64,000 nt of DNA from Watersipora subatra (taxonomy: Eukaryota > Bryozoa > Gymnolaemata > Cheilostomatida > Watersiporidae): NCBI RefSeq assembly GCF_963576615.1, contig NC_088708.1, forward strand, positions 60,437,196-60,501,195, given 5' to 3'. Below the pieces are notes generated by a model that saw only the letters and a list, made by a program, of their open reading frames with translations, was not told the DNA's origin and ran no database searches. How positions within the stretch are numbered: position 1 is the first letter of the stretch; every line of letters starts with the position of its first letter. This document shows positions 22,856 through 35,800 of the stretch, in pieces. Both the position numbers and the translations under genes were made by a program.

Positions 22856-24890
22856 AGTTAGGAGTTATTTCTGCTTCCGTGCAACCTGCTTATACATACT
22901 AGTTATTGTGTCTTCCCTTTTATGTAATACTAATGCAGCCCTAGTGGTAATAGCAGGTTAGGCCATGGTTAGGCCTTGGTCTTCCTAAAGTTGATAATGA
23001 AATGAACATAATGTTATATATAGACACAATTACCGTAAAACCTTTAATTGAACGTTCGACGCTCAATTTTTCAACCCTTCGTCTGTAGTGGGAGTCAATT
23101 GTAGGTGGCGGAATGTATTTTTCAAATGGCTCGTCAGAATTTTGGAAAGATAAAATTAGCCCTTTAACAGGAGAAGTGAATGTCGCCTATATCTTGCCAT
23201 CTCTTTACAGAGGAGCGATGTTAAACCTTTTGGATGCAATAAATGTGCTAACTTACCTCCAACCTGTCAAAAATAGCTTAACAAATATCCACTGAGAAAC
23301 CGAGAAATATCTCTACCAGTTGACATCTATTGCTTGCAATTAACCTGCGGTGATGTTATAGCCTGAGCCCTGCTTTGCAAGTTGTTGAAGCTTTCAATTC
23401 TTATTGCATTCTAAATTTGATAATATATTTTTATTTTATATCTTTATTTAACAAAGTTGCATAAAATCTCATTGCATTCATTGATATCTTTGCTCCAGTT
23501 TGCAACCAAAGCCTTTTATGGGCAATAGAAGAGGAGTTACGAGAATCGATCAATTGTTAGATCAGTTTACCACAATGATGCTATCAGATAATATGCTATA
23601 AATCTGCAAACTTATAAGTTATATAGCAGTAATCTATCAAATGCTACAAATATATATTCATGAACAAGTGACATAAATGAACCGCACCTATATTACATGC
23701 AGAAACAAAAATTGGACAGGACAGCTGCGTTCTGATTGTTGCTTTTGGTAGAATGAACATCCTCTGATTGTCCAGTACCCTCCACAATGTCTTATGACTT
23801 CAACTGTTATACTGCACTGCTGAACTAGTTGATATTAGTGCCCGAACATTCCTGCCATATTAAAAAGCACCGTCATGAGTTCTGCGGCATATACAAAAGG
23901 TGTGGCCTATGTATTGTTTTATTACCGTTTTATGAAAATAAAGCAGATGCGGCCTATATAGCGGTGCGGTTAATAGTCCGAAAAAGTACTGTAATAATTA
24001 CTACTGATACAATAACAATAATGCATTGCCAAATAAACTCTTTAAAACTTGCAAAGCATTTAAAAAATTACAACAGCTGGGGGACCTGATAAAAACAGCT
24101 GGAGAGCCTGATCAGGCCCGCGGGCCTCCATTTGGGCACCTGAGCACTAGACCTTTGTGGGGCTATGTGACAACATCAACTTTGAACACTTTCTTTTTCA
24201 CACTAACTACTAGACAACTTCCTATCACTTTTACTTTCTTCCTCACATTTCCTTAATATAATTCTTTGAGAAACACAAAGTAGAAACTGGTTGCAGATAG
24301 CTATTAAAATTTGAGCTACTCACCAGTTTAGGAAAGCCTGTGCTTTGACTGAAAGTTGCAAATTTCTCTTGCCTTGAATTATAGAATTATTGGCATCTTG
24401 TAGGGAATTTTGTACTCTTTTCAATAGTATACTTTTCAATAGTCAATTCTAAAGCTACTGAAAATGAAAGCGACTTTTGTTTGTTAATGTTGTGGTCTCT
24501 CCATAAGCAATTACATAAAATGGTCTGTTTGTTTGGAAACTAGCATTTTCGCTGCTTGTTTTGGCCTCGGGACTTTGTACTATATAGCTCTTCATATTAT
24601 CCGCGGCGCTTGAAAAGGACGGAGCCTACTACAGAGTCAAGAATATATAGCAATGCTTGTGACTTATACTTGTGTTATGTAATAATATATTTGTGTACAA
24701 CTATATGTATCATATGATTGCTACGACCACTTGTTATGGCAAGCGCTCTTAGAGTTGGTGGCAATAAGTAAAGTGCCTAGATTTCCTACCGGCCGAATCA
24801 CAGGCATGCTGGGATGTACATGTACATGTAGGTTTTTGGAACATTCATAGAATTTTTTGAATTGATTAGTATTTTACTTAACAATATAAC
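22856..24890. other. Non-genic stretch, possible mariner-like debris
   Basis: No gene is supported. The segment starting CCGTAAAACCTTTAATTGAA near 23034 looks like the end of a Tc1/mariner-type element, but no matching opposite end was found. The open frames at 23113, 23829 and 24026 lack domains and splice context. Confidence 0.35.
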
Positions 24891-25865
24891 AATGATGCAG
24901 CAGCTATGACTGGCCAGTACAGAGGGTTATTTGCACTACTCAAACAGAAGGTTCCTGATACCATTGTTCTTCCAAGTATTATGCAAAGGTAACAGTGAGC
25001 TGCAAATAATTTAATTGCAGAACTCCATGAGTGCGTACAAGATTGTCATTTAAGGGATTATTAAAATAAAAGCCAACCCTCTTTTAGTAAAATTGTGTTC
25101 AGGAAATGCTGATAATTTTAAAAAGCTGGATTTACACAGAAGTGCGATGGTTCTTGAGAGAATAAGGGCACATCCTTGTCAAATCAGATCATCAGGCAAA
25201 TCTATCTATTGAAAAACTGCAAAGGCTTATTGATCTTTTTGAAACACTTTTGGAGTTTTTAGGTAAAGTCGAACTATCACTTGCAAGATAATATAAAGTA
25301 CACAAAGTCACCTGTTGTTTTATATGGCGGATTCATTCTTGAAACCAAATTAAGTGCAGAAAAGATTACAAAAAAAATGTAGCTTTGATTCAAGCACATA
25401 CTATAATTCTATTCAAATTTTAAAAGAAGGTTGGCTTGTACAAATCATTTATCGGGCAACAAAACTTTCTATTCTTTTCCAATTTTAGTGCGTTAGAACA
25501 AAAAGCTGAAAAAACGGTTTCTGAAAATGACTTGACATATACGAATCATCTTAAAAGTTTCTTAAAAAGACAGCACAGCACGTTTTAGTGATCTCGAAAA
25601 AATAAAATAACTCGACTTATTGATTTGTCCTTTCAATTTTAACATGCAAAGTATAGACTTGGATTCCGCTTCATATGAAGAACTACTGAGCTAAGTATAG
25701 AATTAGAGATGGAACCTCTTTTCAATAATGGAATGTGGAGCAGTGAGGTATCCGTGAAAAGGTTTGTAAAACTTTGTAAGATTGTTGATGCGTACATATT
25801 GACATTTCCAAGTTTGCATATGGTAAAGGCTGGTTTCAGTCGCGTTACTACGTTTTCAAATACAT
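24891..25865 (+). pseudogene. Decayed hAT-type (ZBED-like) transposase
   Basis: Fragments in the order expected of hAT/ZBED transposases. AAAMTGQYRGLFALLKQK (from 24897) corresponds to the TDGAAAMTG segment. Then comes a W-type segment near 25140-25170, EKLQRLIDLFETLLEFLGK (from about 25208), and a segment near 25540-25640 ending in a DPFN-like ICPFNFN. Frames shift between the pieces and in-frame stops interrupt them, for example TAG and TGA codons around 25575-25700, so no protein can be made. Terminal inverted repeats were not found. Confidence 0.6.
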
Positions 25866-25869
25866 AGAG

Positions 25870-26930
25870 AAACAAAATGAACTGAAACTGAAATAGAGAA
25901 TGAACATGAAATAAAAAGAGATTTTAGAATCAAATTGGCAAATATGCAATTATCAATTATTCCTATATCAATCTATCATCTATCAAACTATTCAATTATT
26001 AAACCATTAAACAATAGGCTTTAGGTAGCTTGAGAAGAACTGGGTAGGTAGCAAATCTCATGAATGCTCTGATAGTCAAAGACAAAACCACATTTAAAGG
26101 CAGTTAAATACTAAATATTTTCAATTTGAACAAGTGTTTGAAACTTTTTAACTATTTACAATATTGTTAAAATAGCCGACCAGTGAACTAGAGTATCATG
26201 ACCGTTTTTAAGGTAGGCCTATGACAGTTATAGAACATACCAAAATTTAACTTTTTAGAAATATATGAAGCACTACACTAAAAAGACACAGTATTTGCTC
26301 TAAAAAAATTGTGCGGTCATATATAGGGTATGAATCAGTAACTCGGTCAGATGTTAAAATGATGTAGCATTTCATTATGAGTTGACTGTCGTGAAGGTAG
26401 CTATAAAATATACAAAGAATTGAATCTTCAAAAGAGATTTTTTATGAGTTTGTACTAGAAAAGATCTTTCAACTAATAAGTAAAGCAGCCTCTTAAAAAC
26501 TGCAGCACCAATAGGTTAGTTACAGCAATATTACTAGTTCAGTTACTACAGTACTACTAGTTTAGTTACTGCAATACTGCTAGTTTAGCTACAGCAGTAC
26601 CACTAGTTTAGTAAATGTACTCAAACTTGTGAAATATGTACTTTTTTGTGTGAACTATGCAGACCGCCTAAGTTAAGTGTCAGATTAGATATTTTGGGTA
26701 TTACTCACTATTATTGCCTACAAACCTTTTAATAGTATGCGAACTCTCTAACCCACGCATTCATAAAATCACCGGCTAAGACAAATCATCTCATAGAATG
26801 TAAATAAAACTTCCACGCTTCGACTTACCAATACAACTTTCCACCATTTTTCAATATCCATTAATTGAAATAGTTATGTATTTTTTTCAGTTTTGTTCGA
26901 GAGCTCAGAGCATTCTAAATTTATAGCCTC
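25870..26930. other. Non-genic stretch with a short tandem repeat
   Basis: No gene is supported. It contains a four-copy 23-bp repeat at about 26518-26610 (core TACTAGTTTAGTTAC). Confidence 0.5.
26518..26610. repeat. 23-bp tandem repeat, four copies
   Basis: Units of the form AGTTACNNCAATACTACTAG follow one another with a few substitutions each; the last unit grades into unique sequence at 26612. Confidence 0.7.
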
Positions 26931-26947
26931 GGTTACAAGGTGTTTTT

Positions 26948-26953
26948 TATAAA
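26948..26953 (+). promoter_or_regulatory. TATA box candidate upstream of exon 27044
   Basis: TATAAA lies 91 bp before the candidate initiator ATG at 27044, leaving room for a start site near 26980 and a 5' leader of about 65 nt. Support is positional only. Confidence 0.35.
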
Positions 26954-27043
26954 CTCAAGCTATGATTGGGGGTGTGTGTATACTCAACTCACTTGTGTTA
27001 TAGTAGGTGAGTGACACAGTCAGCATCCATAGCGGTTTCTGCA

Positions 27044-27047
27044 ATGG
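27044..27047 (+). CDS. Candidate initiating mini-exon of the MISP/AKAP2-like gene
   Basis: ATGG followed by a consensus donor GTAAGT. Splicing to the acceptor TAG at 32821-32823 joins G to AG and continues TCA GCG ATG in the frame of the gene, giving M-E-S-A-M-S-K-Q. The phase fit and the strong donor support it; the 5.8-kb first intron and the very short coding part are reasons for caution. If it is not used, translation would begin at the ATG at 32832. Confidence 0.4.
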
Positions 27048-27628
27048 GTAAGTCTTTAAACAGATATTTTCAAATTTGTTACTTTAAAGCAGCCATTTAA
27101 CTGCAAGTGTTATTGGTTGAAACAATAGCTTGCTAATCTACTATTATAGCATTCTCCAGCAAGAGACCTTCTTCTAAATGATGTTGTAACCCAGTTGTAT
27201 TACTTGTTACACTGAGGAGGTAGGAAAAACTATATAGCTAACCAATCATATGACAACTTTCAATTATTGAATTCCTATTCGTTTTTTTTTTTTTTATTGG
27301 TAAAGCCTAGTTTGATACGAAATGGCTTTGAGTTAAACCTTCTTTATGCATGACTGTTTTTTTTATCAAAAAACTATGTTGACAAAAAGCTCATGTTCTC
27401 CCATCATACACTGTCAGACAGCCGACCTGAGGGAGGATATCAACAGGTTCAGTCATATAGACTCTGACTCTACTTCAGTATTGGTAAAACTCGTATTGAC
27501 CGAAATAATGTTTCACTTTATGTTAACTAGTTTTTATTTGAGCTTCCAGTAAACAGGCTACGTTATTCTAATCATTTCTATGAATAAAGGTTCATCTCTG
27601 CTAATGCTAAAGGAGTTGTCTTACATAC

Positions 27629-28492
27629 CTTAAGTCCTCATGCTCAAGCCACACGGCTTGTCGTTGGGCGCAGCTTCTGGTTCAAGGTCATAGACCACGG
27701 CTAAAGGCCAAACTTTTAAAACTTACGTGGGGCTCAGGGTGGCTTCTCGATAAATGCAGTCTCTGCTATAACCATTGAATCAAATTCATGATACACTTGC
27801 ATGTCGAAGGGGGGTGGGGGGAGGTTGAGTGTTTTGGTGACCTACTCGTTTATTTTCAAGGTCATGTTTATGGAATACTTTAGACTAAAGAAGTCGGTCT
27901 AAGTCGAGATGAATTGGTGACACACAAGTGAGAGACAAGTGGTTGGGAGCGTGTTAATACCTGCTGACATCGAAGCAGAAACTATGGACCAAACTGAGTG
28001 CAAAACTCACCACATCTCTCGCCACAGGCATTCAGTTATTTCATATCGTTAGCAGCAGCAAGACTGAACTCATTAGTTTGATACAACCATATCCACTAGT
28101 GCTAAACCTTCACGACAAACCTACAGTGTAGCCTATAAGCCATATAACAGCGCAATAAAAATCTAGCTAAGACATGGCAAGTAAGTTCTTGATGCAAGGG
28201 TTCAGGAAATTTAATTCGAACTTGGAAGTAAAAGAAAATTCTTTTCACGTGTACTGATGTAGCCTGTTTTCTTATTCAAGAGGACGGGGTATAGCGAAAC
28301 CCGTCTCAACACTTTCGCTTTTAAAGGGGTCAAGGACGACCAAACCTCAGTCCTTAGCCACGGTCTGGGGGCAGATACGGCTTGTTGGTAAGGGCGGCTA
28401 GATACCACAGGCGGCTTGTTGGAGGATTTTTTTCCTTTGTGAGTCATCTGTTTGCGAGCACAAGCCGCGCGGCTTGAGCATGAGGACTTACA
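27629..28492. mobile_element. Inverted-repeat-bounded segment (possible MITE)
   Basis: AAGTCCTCATGCTCAAGCC at 27631 reappears as its reverse complement ending near 28490, with about 35 bp of similarity. The right copy contains the perfect palindrome CAAGCCGCGCGGCTTG. The interior is GC-richer than the surroundings and repeats CGGCTTGTTGG twice. No clear target duplication and no transposase. The minus-strand open frame across 28211-28513 lies within it and has no domain signal. Confidence 0.45.
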
Positions 28493-28499
28493 GCATATT

Positions 28500-31400
28500 G
28501 GAAGATAATTCATACAAGTTTAGAAATATTTTGTATTAGGTGGCTGGAATGATTCAAACTTGTTGGTCACCTAGTATTTTAGCTTGAACTTATTTACCTG
28601 TTTTTTCTCAATAATAAAACTACTGTTACATATTTTCATCTAAGAACAAGTGCGCGTGGTACCTAAGAAATAACAATAAAATCATCATAATTCTGATAGC
28701 AGTAATCTTACCAAGAACTCAATTGTTTCCAGTTCGGATCTTTTTGTTGATGAGACTTTCTTCAACTTGAGCCTAGTTTTTATATATTCCTCAAGTTTGA
28801 GCGGGTAAATTATAATCAGGTTGTGCAGGCTTCAGACATGGCCGTTCTCATCCACCACATAAATATTTGTTTATTAGCCAACATATTTTGGCACTAATAG
28901 TGATAGTTATTACCGTCACAGATAAAAATTCAATTATCTATGTAACTTTGACCAACATTTTATGGATGGAGTTAAAAATGGGATGTATAGCAAGTTATCA
29001 GTTATGGGGCCAGCTCTGATAAATCCAAAAAGTCTCAACAAGACCAGCATGATGAAGCTATCACAATAGTCGGGTAAATCTATCACACCATCGCTGTACC
29101 CCACCGCTATGTCTAAGATAGAGAATATGTGTGAAAGTAATACTTCAGTTTTGAACCTGAACTTTTACAGTTACAGGCCACCTCTCTCTCCCTCCCCTTT
29201 TGAGCAGTTTCATCACTATTATAATACTGGCAACTACTGTCGCAACTATCCAAATGATGGCTTCTTTAGGCTGCTTGCCGCTTCATTTGGATTCGACTTG
29301 ACGCAGTAAAACATAACAGACTAAATGATTTAGATGAGACTGCTGGCCAAGCAACCATTGCTAGTGATATGACGGTGAGATAAGAGAGAAAAATTCTAAA
29401 AATCTATTAGAAGTATCACTTAGCTGTACCTAATGAGCAATAGAGTTAACACAACAAAAGAAGAAATAGTGGTAACTTTTGAGTGAAACAGGTATATTTA
29501 ATTATAAGTGAGATTTCATATTCAAAGTTCTTTTAGGGTCATCTACTTGATATGGGTAAATTTTTACCCAAACTATTCCTGATACAACAAGAGAGGACAA
29601 TTATTCTAGTATATTTTATTGGTACTTATCACTGGAACAGTATGCTACTGCCAAGAGCAGACAACTTGCACATTATTATACCTATCTTTTTACTTTGCTT
29701 TTCTTGTACCTTTGTTATATATAGAGAAGATTTTTGCTTTAAAGTTTTCACCAGTTGAATAAAAAAGGTCAGTCAAAATCAAAAGAGGCTAGTCATGGAA
29801 GCACCATAGTCAAAGTGAACTCGGTGTCTTTGAAGTGACATTTCACCCAATAAAAAACCAATTGCTTAAATTATTATCTACAAATCGATATTATTTTGCA
29901 AGAGGTAAGTGACCTCTACTAATCTTATAGATGCATCAAAGTAAGTTGGCAGACTCTAGGATACATAATGGAATTTAAGAAACTAATAGATTAGATGCAC
30001 CTGCTAAACATAATAGGTTACAAGGGTTGTATCATGTCGATGGACCTTAGAAGTGCTGCCTTCTCAGTAAACTCCAACAGAGAGTTTACAATCTTTACTG
30101 TATTGTGGCCTTATCCAACCTTGATTAGCTACCACACTCCTGGCTCTCACTGTTACAACTAGCTTGCAATGCCCTGGAACTTGTTTAATGTATTATTTAT
30201 ATACATGCTTATATCATTCTCAATGATTGGAAGCTATATTTAATAAAATTACTTGTTATTATTAGTCTGAAGCCACCTTCAACTTGAAAGATCAAAGGTA
30301 AACACAGGCACATGCAAGTAGATACAGTTGTAGCATTGGGGAATACATGTAAGGAGAGAATTTAATTGCTGCAGTTCATTCATAAGTTTGTCTGAAAGTT
30401 TGTATATGTATCAATCAATCAAACTGAACCTTGCAGCATTTAATATTTGTTGTAAAACAACAACCAAAACAAGCTGATTGCCTAGAGGCTATTGTCTTGT
30501 AAAATATTTTTGCTTGCTTATCCAGAACAACAAAGGCTTTTGCAAGATTGACACCGTAGTTATCATGCTAAACGATACGCACGTCTGACTCGCGCGGCCA
30601 GATCTATGTCCGTCTGACTGTTATTTCCTGTGTTGCTTTATTACCATAAACTATTCATTTGTGCGAGTATTAGCATATCTATCATAATCTGTAATTGATC
30701 TGCATTAATATCATCCAGTTTTATGTATGAGGAGGTCAAATAGCTGTTTCATTTTAAAGTGCTTCAAATAAATCCGTATTCTGTCAATTATTTAATCAGG
30801 TGCCTCAAAAATAAATTTCTTTACTACCTAGTCAAACAAGCCCGCCTGCAGTCTGTTTCTCATTCAGTTGTAGGTCATGGCCAACTATGGACGGCATGAA
30901 TGTATACAGTAAACTTGGTCTGTGAATAGTTCTATCATCCTTGCGTATTGAAGGAAATTATAAAGTTTTCCAGTTGTAATTTAATACAAGCTTTTTATTA
31001 AATGTTACTGTTGTATCTACCAATTTCAATAAGTCAATGCAACATATGTAGCATGATTTTAAATAACTGGAAAGAGTACCCTTCTACAATTAAAATTTGC
31101 TACATTCAGCATTTCCAAACTGAATATTCGCCAGAAGAGGTCGTTGAAAGGTTTTTGTGACAAGCATTGTATAATTTATAAGGGTTTATTAGTAGCCAAC
31201 CATTTCTGGTTTTTATGTATTTTTCTGTTTTATTCTTCTGAATAAATTATTTTTGGAATTTTAGTCATTGTTTCTTCACAGACAAGAAATGATATTAATA
31301 AAGTGTGTACAAGTTGTTTCAACGTGTAAAATGTTGTATTTACCTTGACAGAGGTCACTAGCTATATAATGGTAGGTTTATGTGACTCAGATGAGCATCT

Positions 31401-32530
31401 GCAATCGCTTATAGAAATTCTCTAATGTCTCATCGAGAAAGAGTCTTATTAGAATATCATAGAGATAATTAACATCAGTTACTGACTCAGCAAGTAAAGA
31501 AGGTTCTCCGGATGTTCAGTAAATAGATCTAATATGGTAATATAGCCGAGCCATGTCTGTCTAACAAAACTGATCTACGCAGAGAACCAGTTCAATAGGG
31601 TACCTGGTGCTTAACAGCAGTTTCTCGTCTGCACTCTTGGAGTGAGCATCAGCCTTTTCCTGATTCTCTGAATTATCAAGTTCTCAGATTCACCTACGCT
31701 GTCAGGTAAGCCTAGTTTCACAAGTGACCCCATTATATGCTCATATATTAGCGATATATTACATTAATATATATATATATATATTAATGTGATTAATATA
31801 ATATATAATATTGTGATTAATGTGATTGGCCATTTTGGCAGCCACTGAATAAAAATACACAATTATCCTACTATGAGCAACTAGTTTTTCAATGGTTCCA
31901 ATTTTTTTGATACAAGTTTTTTTCACAGAAATTTAAAAATTGTCTAAGGTGATGTGCAGGTGTTTGTTGATATGCAATTGGTGGAACGGTCAGGCTACCA
32001 AAGATTGTTACTTTTTGCTTTCAACTTCAAGTCTTCTAACGGAATGTACAAATCTCTTAGATATACACTCTCTGGTTACAACAGCTGTGGCGGGTGGAGA
32101 TTGATTAAGAGGTTCAATTGTGATAGACCTCATGCTTATATTGAGCTGTTACAACAAGTAAGAAAGCGAGTTAAGTTTACACTGAACCATCAGTGTAGCA
32201 TTTCCTTGCCAACAATACTAAAAACATCATATTAACATTCAGCTTTCGCCATATTAAACATCTTTTTCTCTTCTCCTCTTTCATATACACACAGCTACAT
32301 GTGTATTATATACAAATATATGCATGCACATTCGCTTGTAAATGCGTTTTAGCAAAATATTCCCAAAGGAAAAGATTGTGATGCCAATTTGAGATGAAAT
32401 ATAAAAACTGTATTTATAAAGAATCTCTCTGCGCAAATCTCTGGTATACCTAAGCATAAGGATTAAGTATGATAACAGGGTCATACAGCTTTAGCTGGTA
32501 TTAAGCTTGAGATAATACATTCTGTTTCAA
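28500..32530. other. Upstream region of the MISP/AKAP2-like gene, first-intron candidate
   Basis: No coding exon is firmly supported. A possible untranslated exon ends at 31704 before GTAAGC. A phase-0 exon-like frame at 31960-32157, with acceptor GCAG and donor GTAAGA, does not fit the phase of the flanking exons. An (AT)n tract lies near 31765-31800. Confidence 0.4.
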
Positions 32531-32537
32531 AACTTCA

Positions 32538-32745
32538 CATACACATATACCGGTATATGTTATTCAGCCGCTAGCTAGACAATTTAACTAATGCACATTT
32601 CTGATGTCTATGGTAGTCTATGTGATGAGTAGAACCTTGATCACATATACCGGTATCTGTTATTCAGCCGCTAGCTAGACAATATAACTAGCGCACACTT
32701 TCGATGTCTATGGTAACTTACATGTATGTGATAACTCGAACCTTG
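32538..32745. repeat. ~104-bp direct duplication, two copies
   Basis: CACATATACCGGTAT at about 32538 and again at about 32641, each followed by the GTTATTCAGCCGCTAGCTAG segment and a related tail. The second copy ends about 80 bp before the acceptor of the exon at 32824. Confidence 0.7.
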
Positions 32746-32831
32746 ACAAAGTTACGAAACATCAGTTATTAAGTTGACAAGTTCTATCGGCTTATGGTGA
32801 TGATGTGTATTTTTAAATTGTAGAGTCAGCG

Positions 32832-35800
32832 ATGAGTAAACAGAGCCATACCAGCCAGAAAGGTTTCTCTATAGATCTGGCAGACACTGATGGTCAGCCA
32901 ATAACCTGCCAGCATCCCTGGCAAGAGGTAAATTGTGTGTCTTTTGTTTTGTTGTCTTTAGCCTATCTGGAAGGTCGTATTCCACTTAAGGAACTTGATG
33001 TTATGCCAGTCTTCATCATGTAAATGTATTGTCGCACTGTTTATATCAAATTTACCAAACATCCAGAACGTCTGCATGTTTAAAGCTTGATTATGAACAT
33101 TTCCTGGATTGGCCAGTAAATGCTAGTTCCCTCGGATAGAAATGAATAAATACTTTGTAGCTAAGTTTGAAGGCCTGTTTTATATTGTTTGATAGAAACA
33201 TGTGCTCAGTAGAAAGTTCATTTAAATTTTTAGCTTTTCTTACTCAAAACTGTACATTGTCTGATTCTTTTTTTCAGATACCAAATACAGAGCCCATAAT
33301 TGAGTACCCACCTAGTGAGGGTCAATCGAGTAAGTTGGTATTATAAAAAATCGCTTTTAAGAGATATTCTCATTTTTAATGAGTTTTAGTTACCAGGATA
33401 CATGTCTTGTAGCAGTATATGTAACCCAAAGAGTGACTACTATGTATAGAGCTACCAGCCTTATGCCAGCTAATAGCTTCTACGCTTTAGGCCATAGTAT
33501 AGGCCTGACTATCCAATAGTTGGTTAAAAACTATGTCACTCAATAACAGCATCCATAGAACTAAGCTGAATTATTTTCTTGCGCAGGTTTAGGAGATCTC
33601 TTAGAGGATGGTAAACAATCTACTCTGCCTTCTCTGGTATCCATTGCTGAAGACTTTTCTTCAATCACTTACGCTGATGAGGCTCCAGAAAATTTGATGA
33701 GCTTTGAAGAGTTCATTGAAATCAATGAACTGGTGGAGATCAATGATATCATGGAAAAGTATGACCTTCTGATCAGACCAATGCCATTGGAGAATGCAGA
33801 TGCTGATACAACTGTTCCTGCACTGACTGCTATGCGGTATGAAGTCTATAATGCTGACAACTGTATGGCTAATGATAATAGTGTGGAAGGTAACGGCTAC
33901 TCTTCAACCTATGGTGTCATGGCAGAAAATTTGACTAGTGCTGCAGATCTTGTGATCGAGACATCTGGTATGCAACCATCAAGACCCTCCACTTTACAAA
34001 GAAAAGTTGATAAGCTAGTTCATGACAGTCAGGGAACAGCTGAAACAGAATCTTTATTGGTTAACCAGAATAATACAACGAATGATATTGATCTCATCTG
34101 GCTGGAAGATGGTGTTGGCACCTCTGAAGAAACTCGTTTAAGCACTTGTCATAGCCCTTGGTCAGGGGAGGAAGGAAAATCAGCTTTACCATTACTAGAC
34201 ACCAACAACATTCACGACACGATCTACCCATCTGATGACAGAAAACATTTCTTTGCAAAACCTGAGGACACGTACGGTTTAGCTTCTCATAGCAGTCTTG
34301 CTAGTAGCAGCAGCACTGAGGGCTCTTATATTTGCTTCGACAGCAAAGCACCAACTTTTGCTGAAGCTTCTCAGGATTTAACTGTACCTCAATGCAGACT
34401 TGGACCAGCACCATACAGACCTCCCCTACATACAGTAGTCGGCTCAGTGAAGTTCGTTCCTCGTGTACAATTGAAACAAAGTGCAGAAAAAATGTATGAA
34501 GCTGTTCCAGCTAATCTGAAGCAGTCATCCGCTTTACCCAAGTGGAACTGGAGTTCACTAGACATTCGGTCAGCAAAGTCTGAAATTGGGTCAGATACAG
34601 GGAGTTCAGCAACTTTAGTCAACGGAGAAACTAGTCAAGCGCATGTTCAAACTGAAGTGAGTTTTGGCAGTTACTTCTAGAAATATTTCATGTTTACAAT
34701 GTTAACTTCAATTCAAAATCTTTTTTAGTTGGAACAAAATTAATCAGACCAAAGCTAAATGATATATTTTATCATGGAACACCTCTATTTATTTCAACAG
34801 AGTGAATTATAAATTGTAGACCACTCTTTAGCGGTACAATTTATAACTCTCTTCCTACATACATATTCTATCTGCTTAGTTATATATTATAACATTTAAA
34901 GTACATAAAATAGATGCCTAACATACGAATATTACAACTAGAGGCTAATAAAGATTAATCCAATACTATTTGTCTCATCAGTAGCCCCTGGCCATAGTTA
35001 TTAACACTCCCTTCATCCAATCTCTGTATCTTCACTACAGCAGTACTTGTCTGCCACTGAGAGTGATTCAGAGAGTGTGGGTTCCAACTCTTCCTGGAGG
35101 AAGGTCAGAAATACTCGAATTATTGAAAAGCTACGAGTCATCAATGCTCTAAAGCCAATGAAGGTGCGTATCATGAGTATGGGCTGTTTTACAGAGACCA
35201 TTAAGATTTTTTCATCCATATCAAAAATTTTGAATCTAAAGCTATAGCAGTGGTAGACTTCTTCTTGAAAAAAACAAGCAGGAATTGGTATGCATACACT
35301 GTTCAGTTTAGTGACTTACCATCACAGGAGCTTTGAGTTTAAATTTCTGGTATGAAACTACCCCTTGTAGTCAGATAACATATAGCATTTTTTCCATATC
35401 ATTTGTAACTTGGCAGCCAACCAAATAGGCTTTGGGTTCACTGTTGTATATCTATATAATTATTGTTGTAGCTGTGCTTCATGGATTTGGTAACAAGCCT
35501 ACAATATAATTTTAGCTTACATCATTTGCCTTGTCCACTCCTGTTTATTCTTCTGTAAAATATATATCTGGGCTATGCAGCGCATGTTATAATTTGCCAA
35601 CTGGAGAATTGTCAGCTTTGCTCTGCTAAGTGCTTTGCTCTCTTTAACAAACTTACAAAAGAGGACTATTTCATGATTGTAATGAAAGTTTTAAGCTGAT
35701 ACTTTTCTAATTCTTATATACACTTTGATAATTTTACATAGCACTTATCATAAACTTTAAAACGCCTAAAATATGAAAGATTCTGTGAAACTATCCAAAC

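Noticed and set aside
31960-32157. Phase-0 exon-like frame with acceptor and donor
   Set aside because: Its phase does not fit the neighbouring exons of the plus-strand gene and the peptide shows no domain.
33671-33695. CTGATGAGGCTCC resembling a hammerhead core
   Set aside because: It lies inside a coding exon and has no pairing stem II followed by GAAA, nor stem I complementarity.
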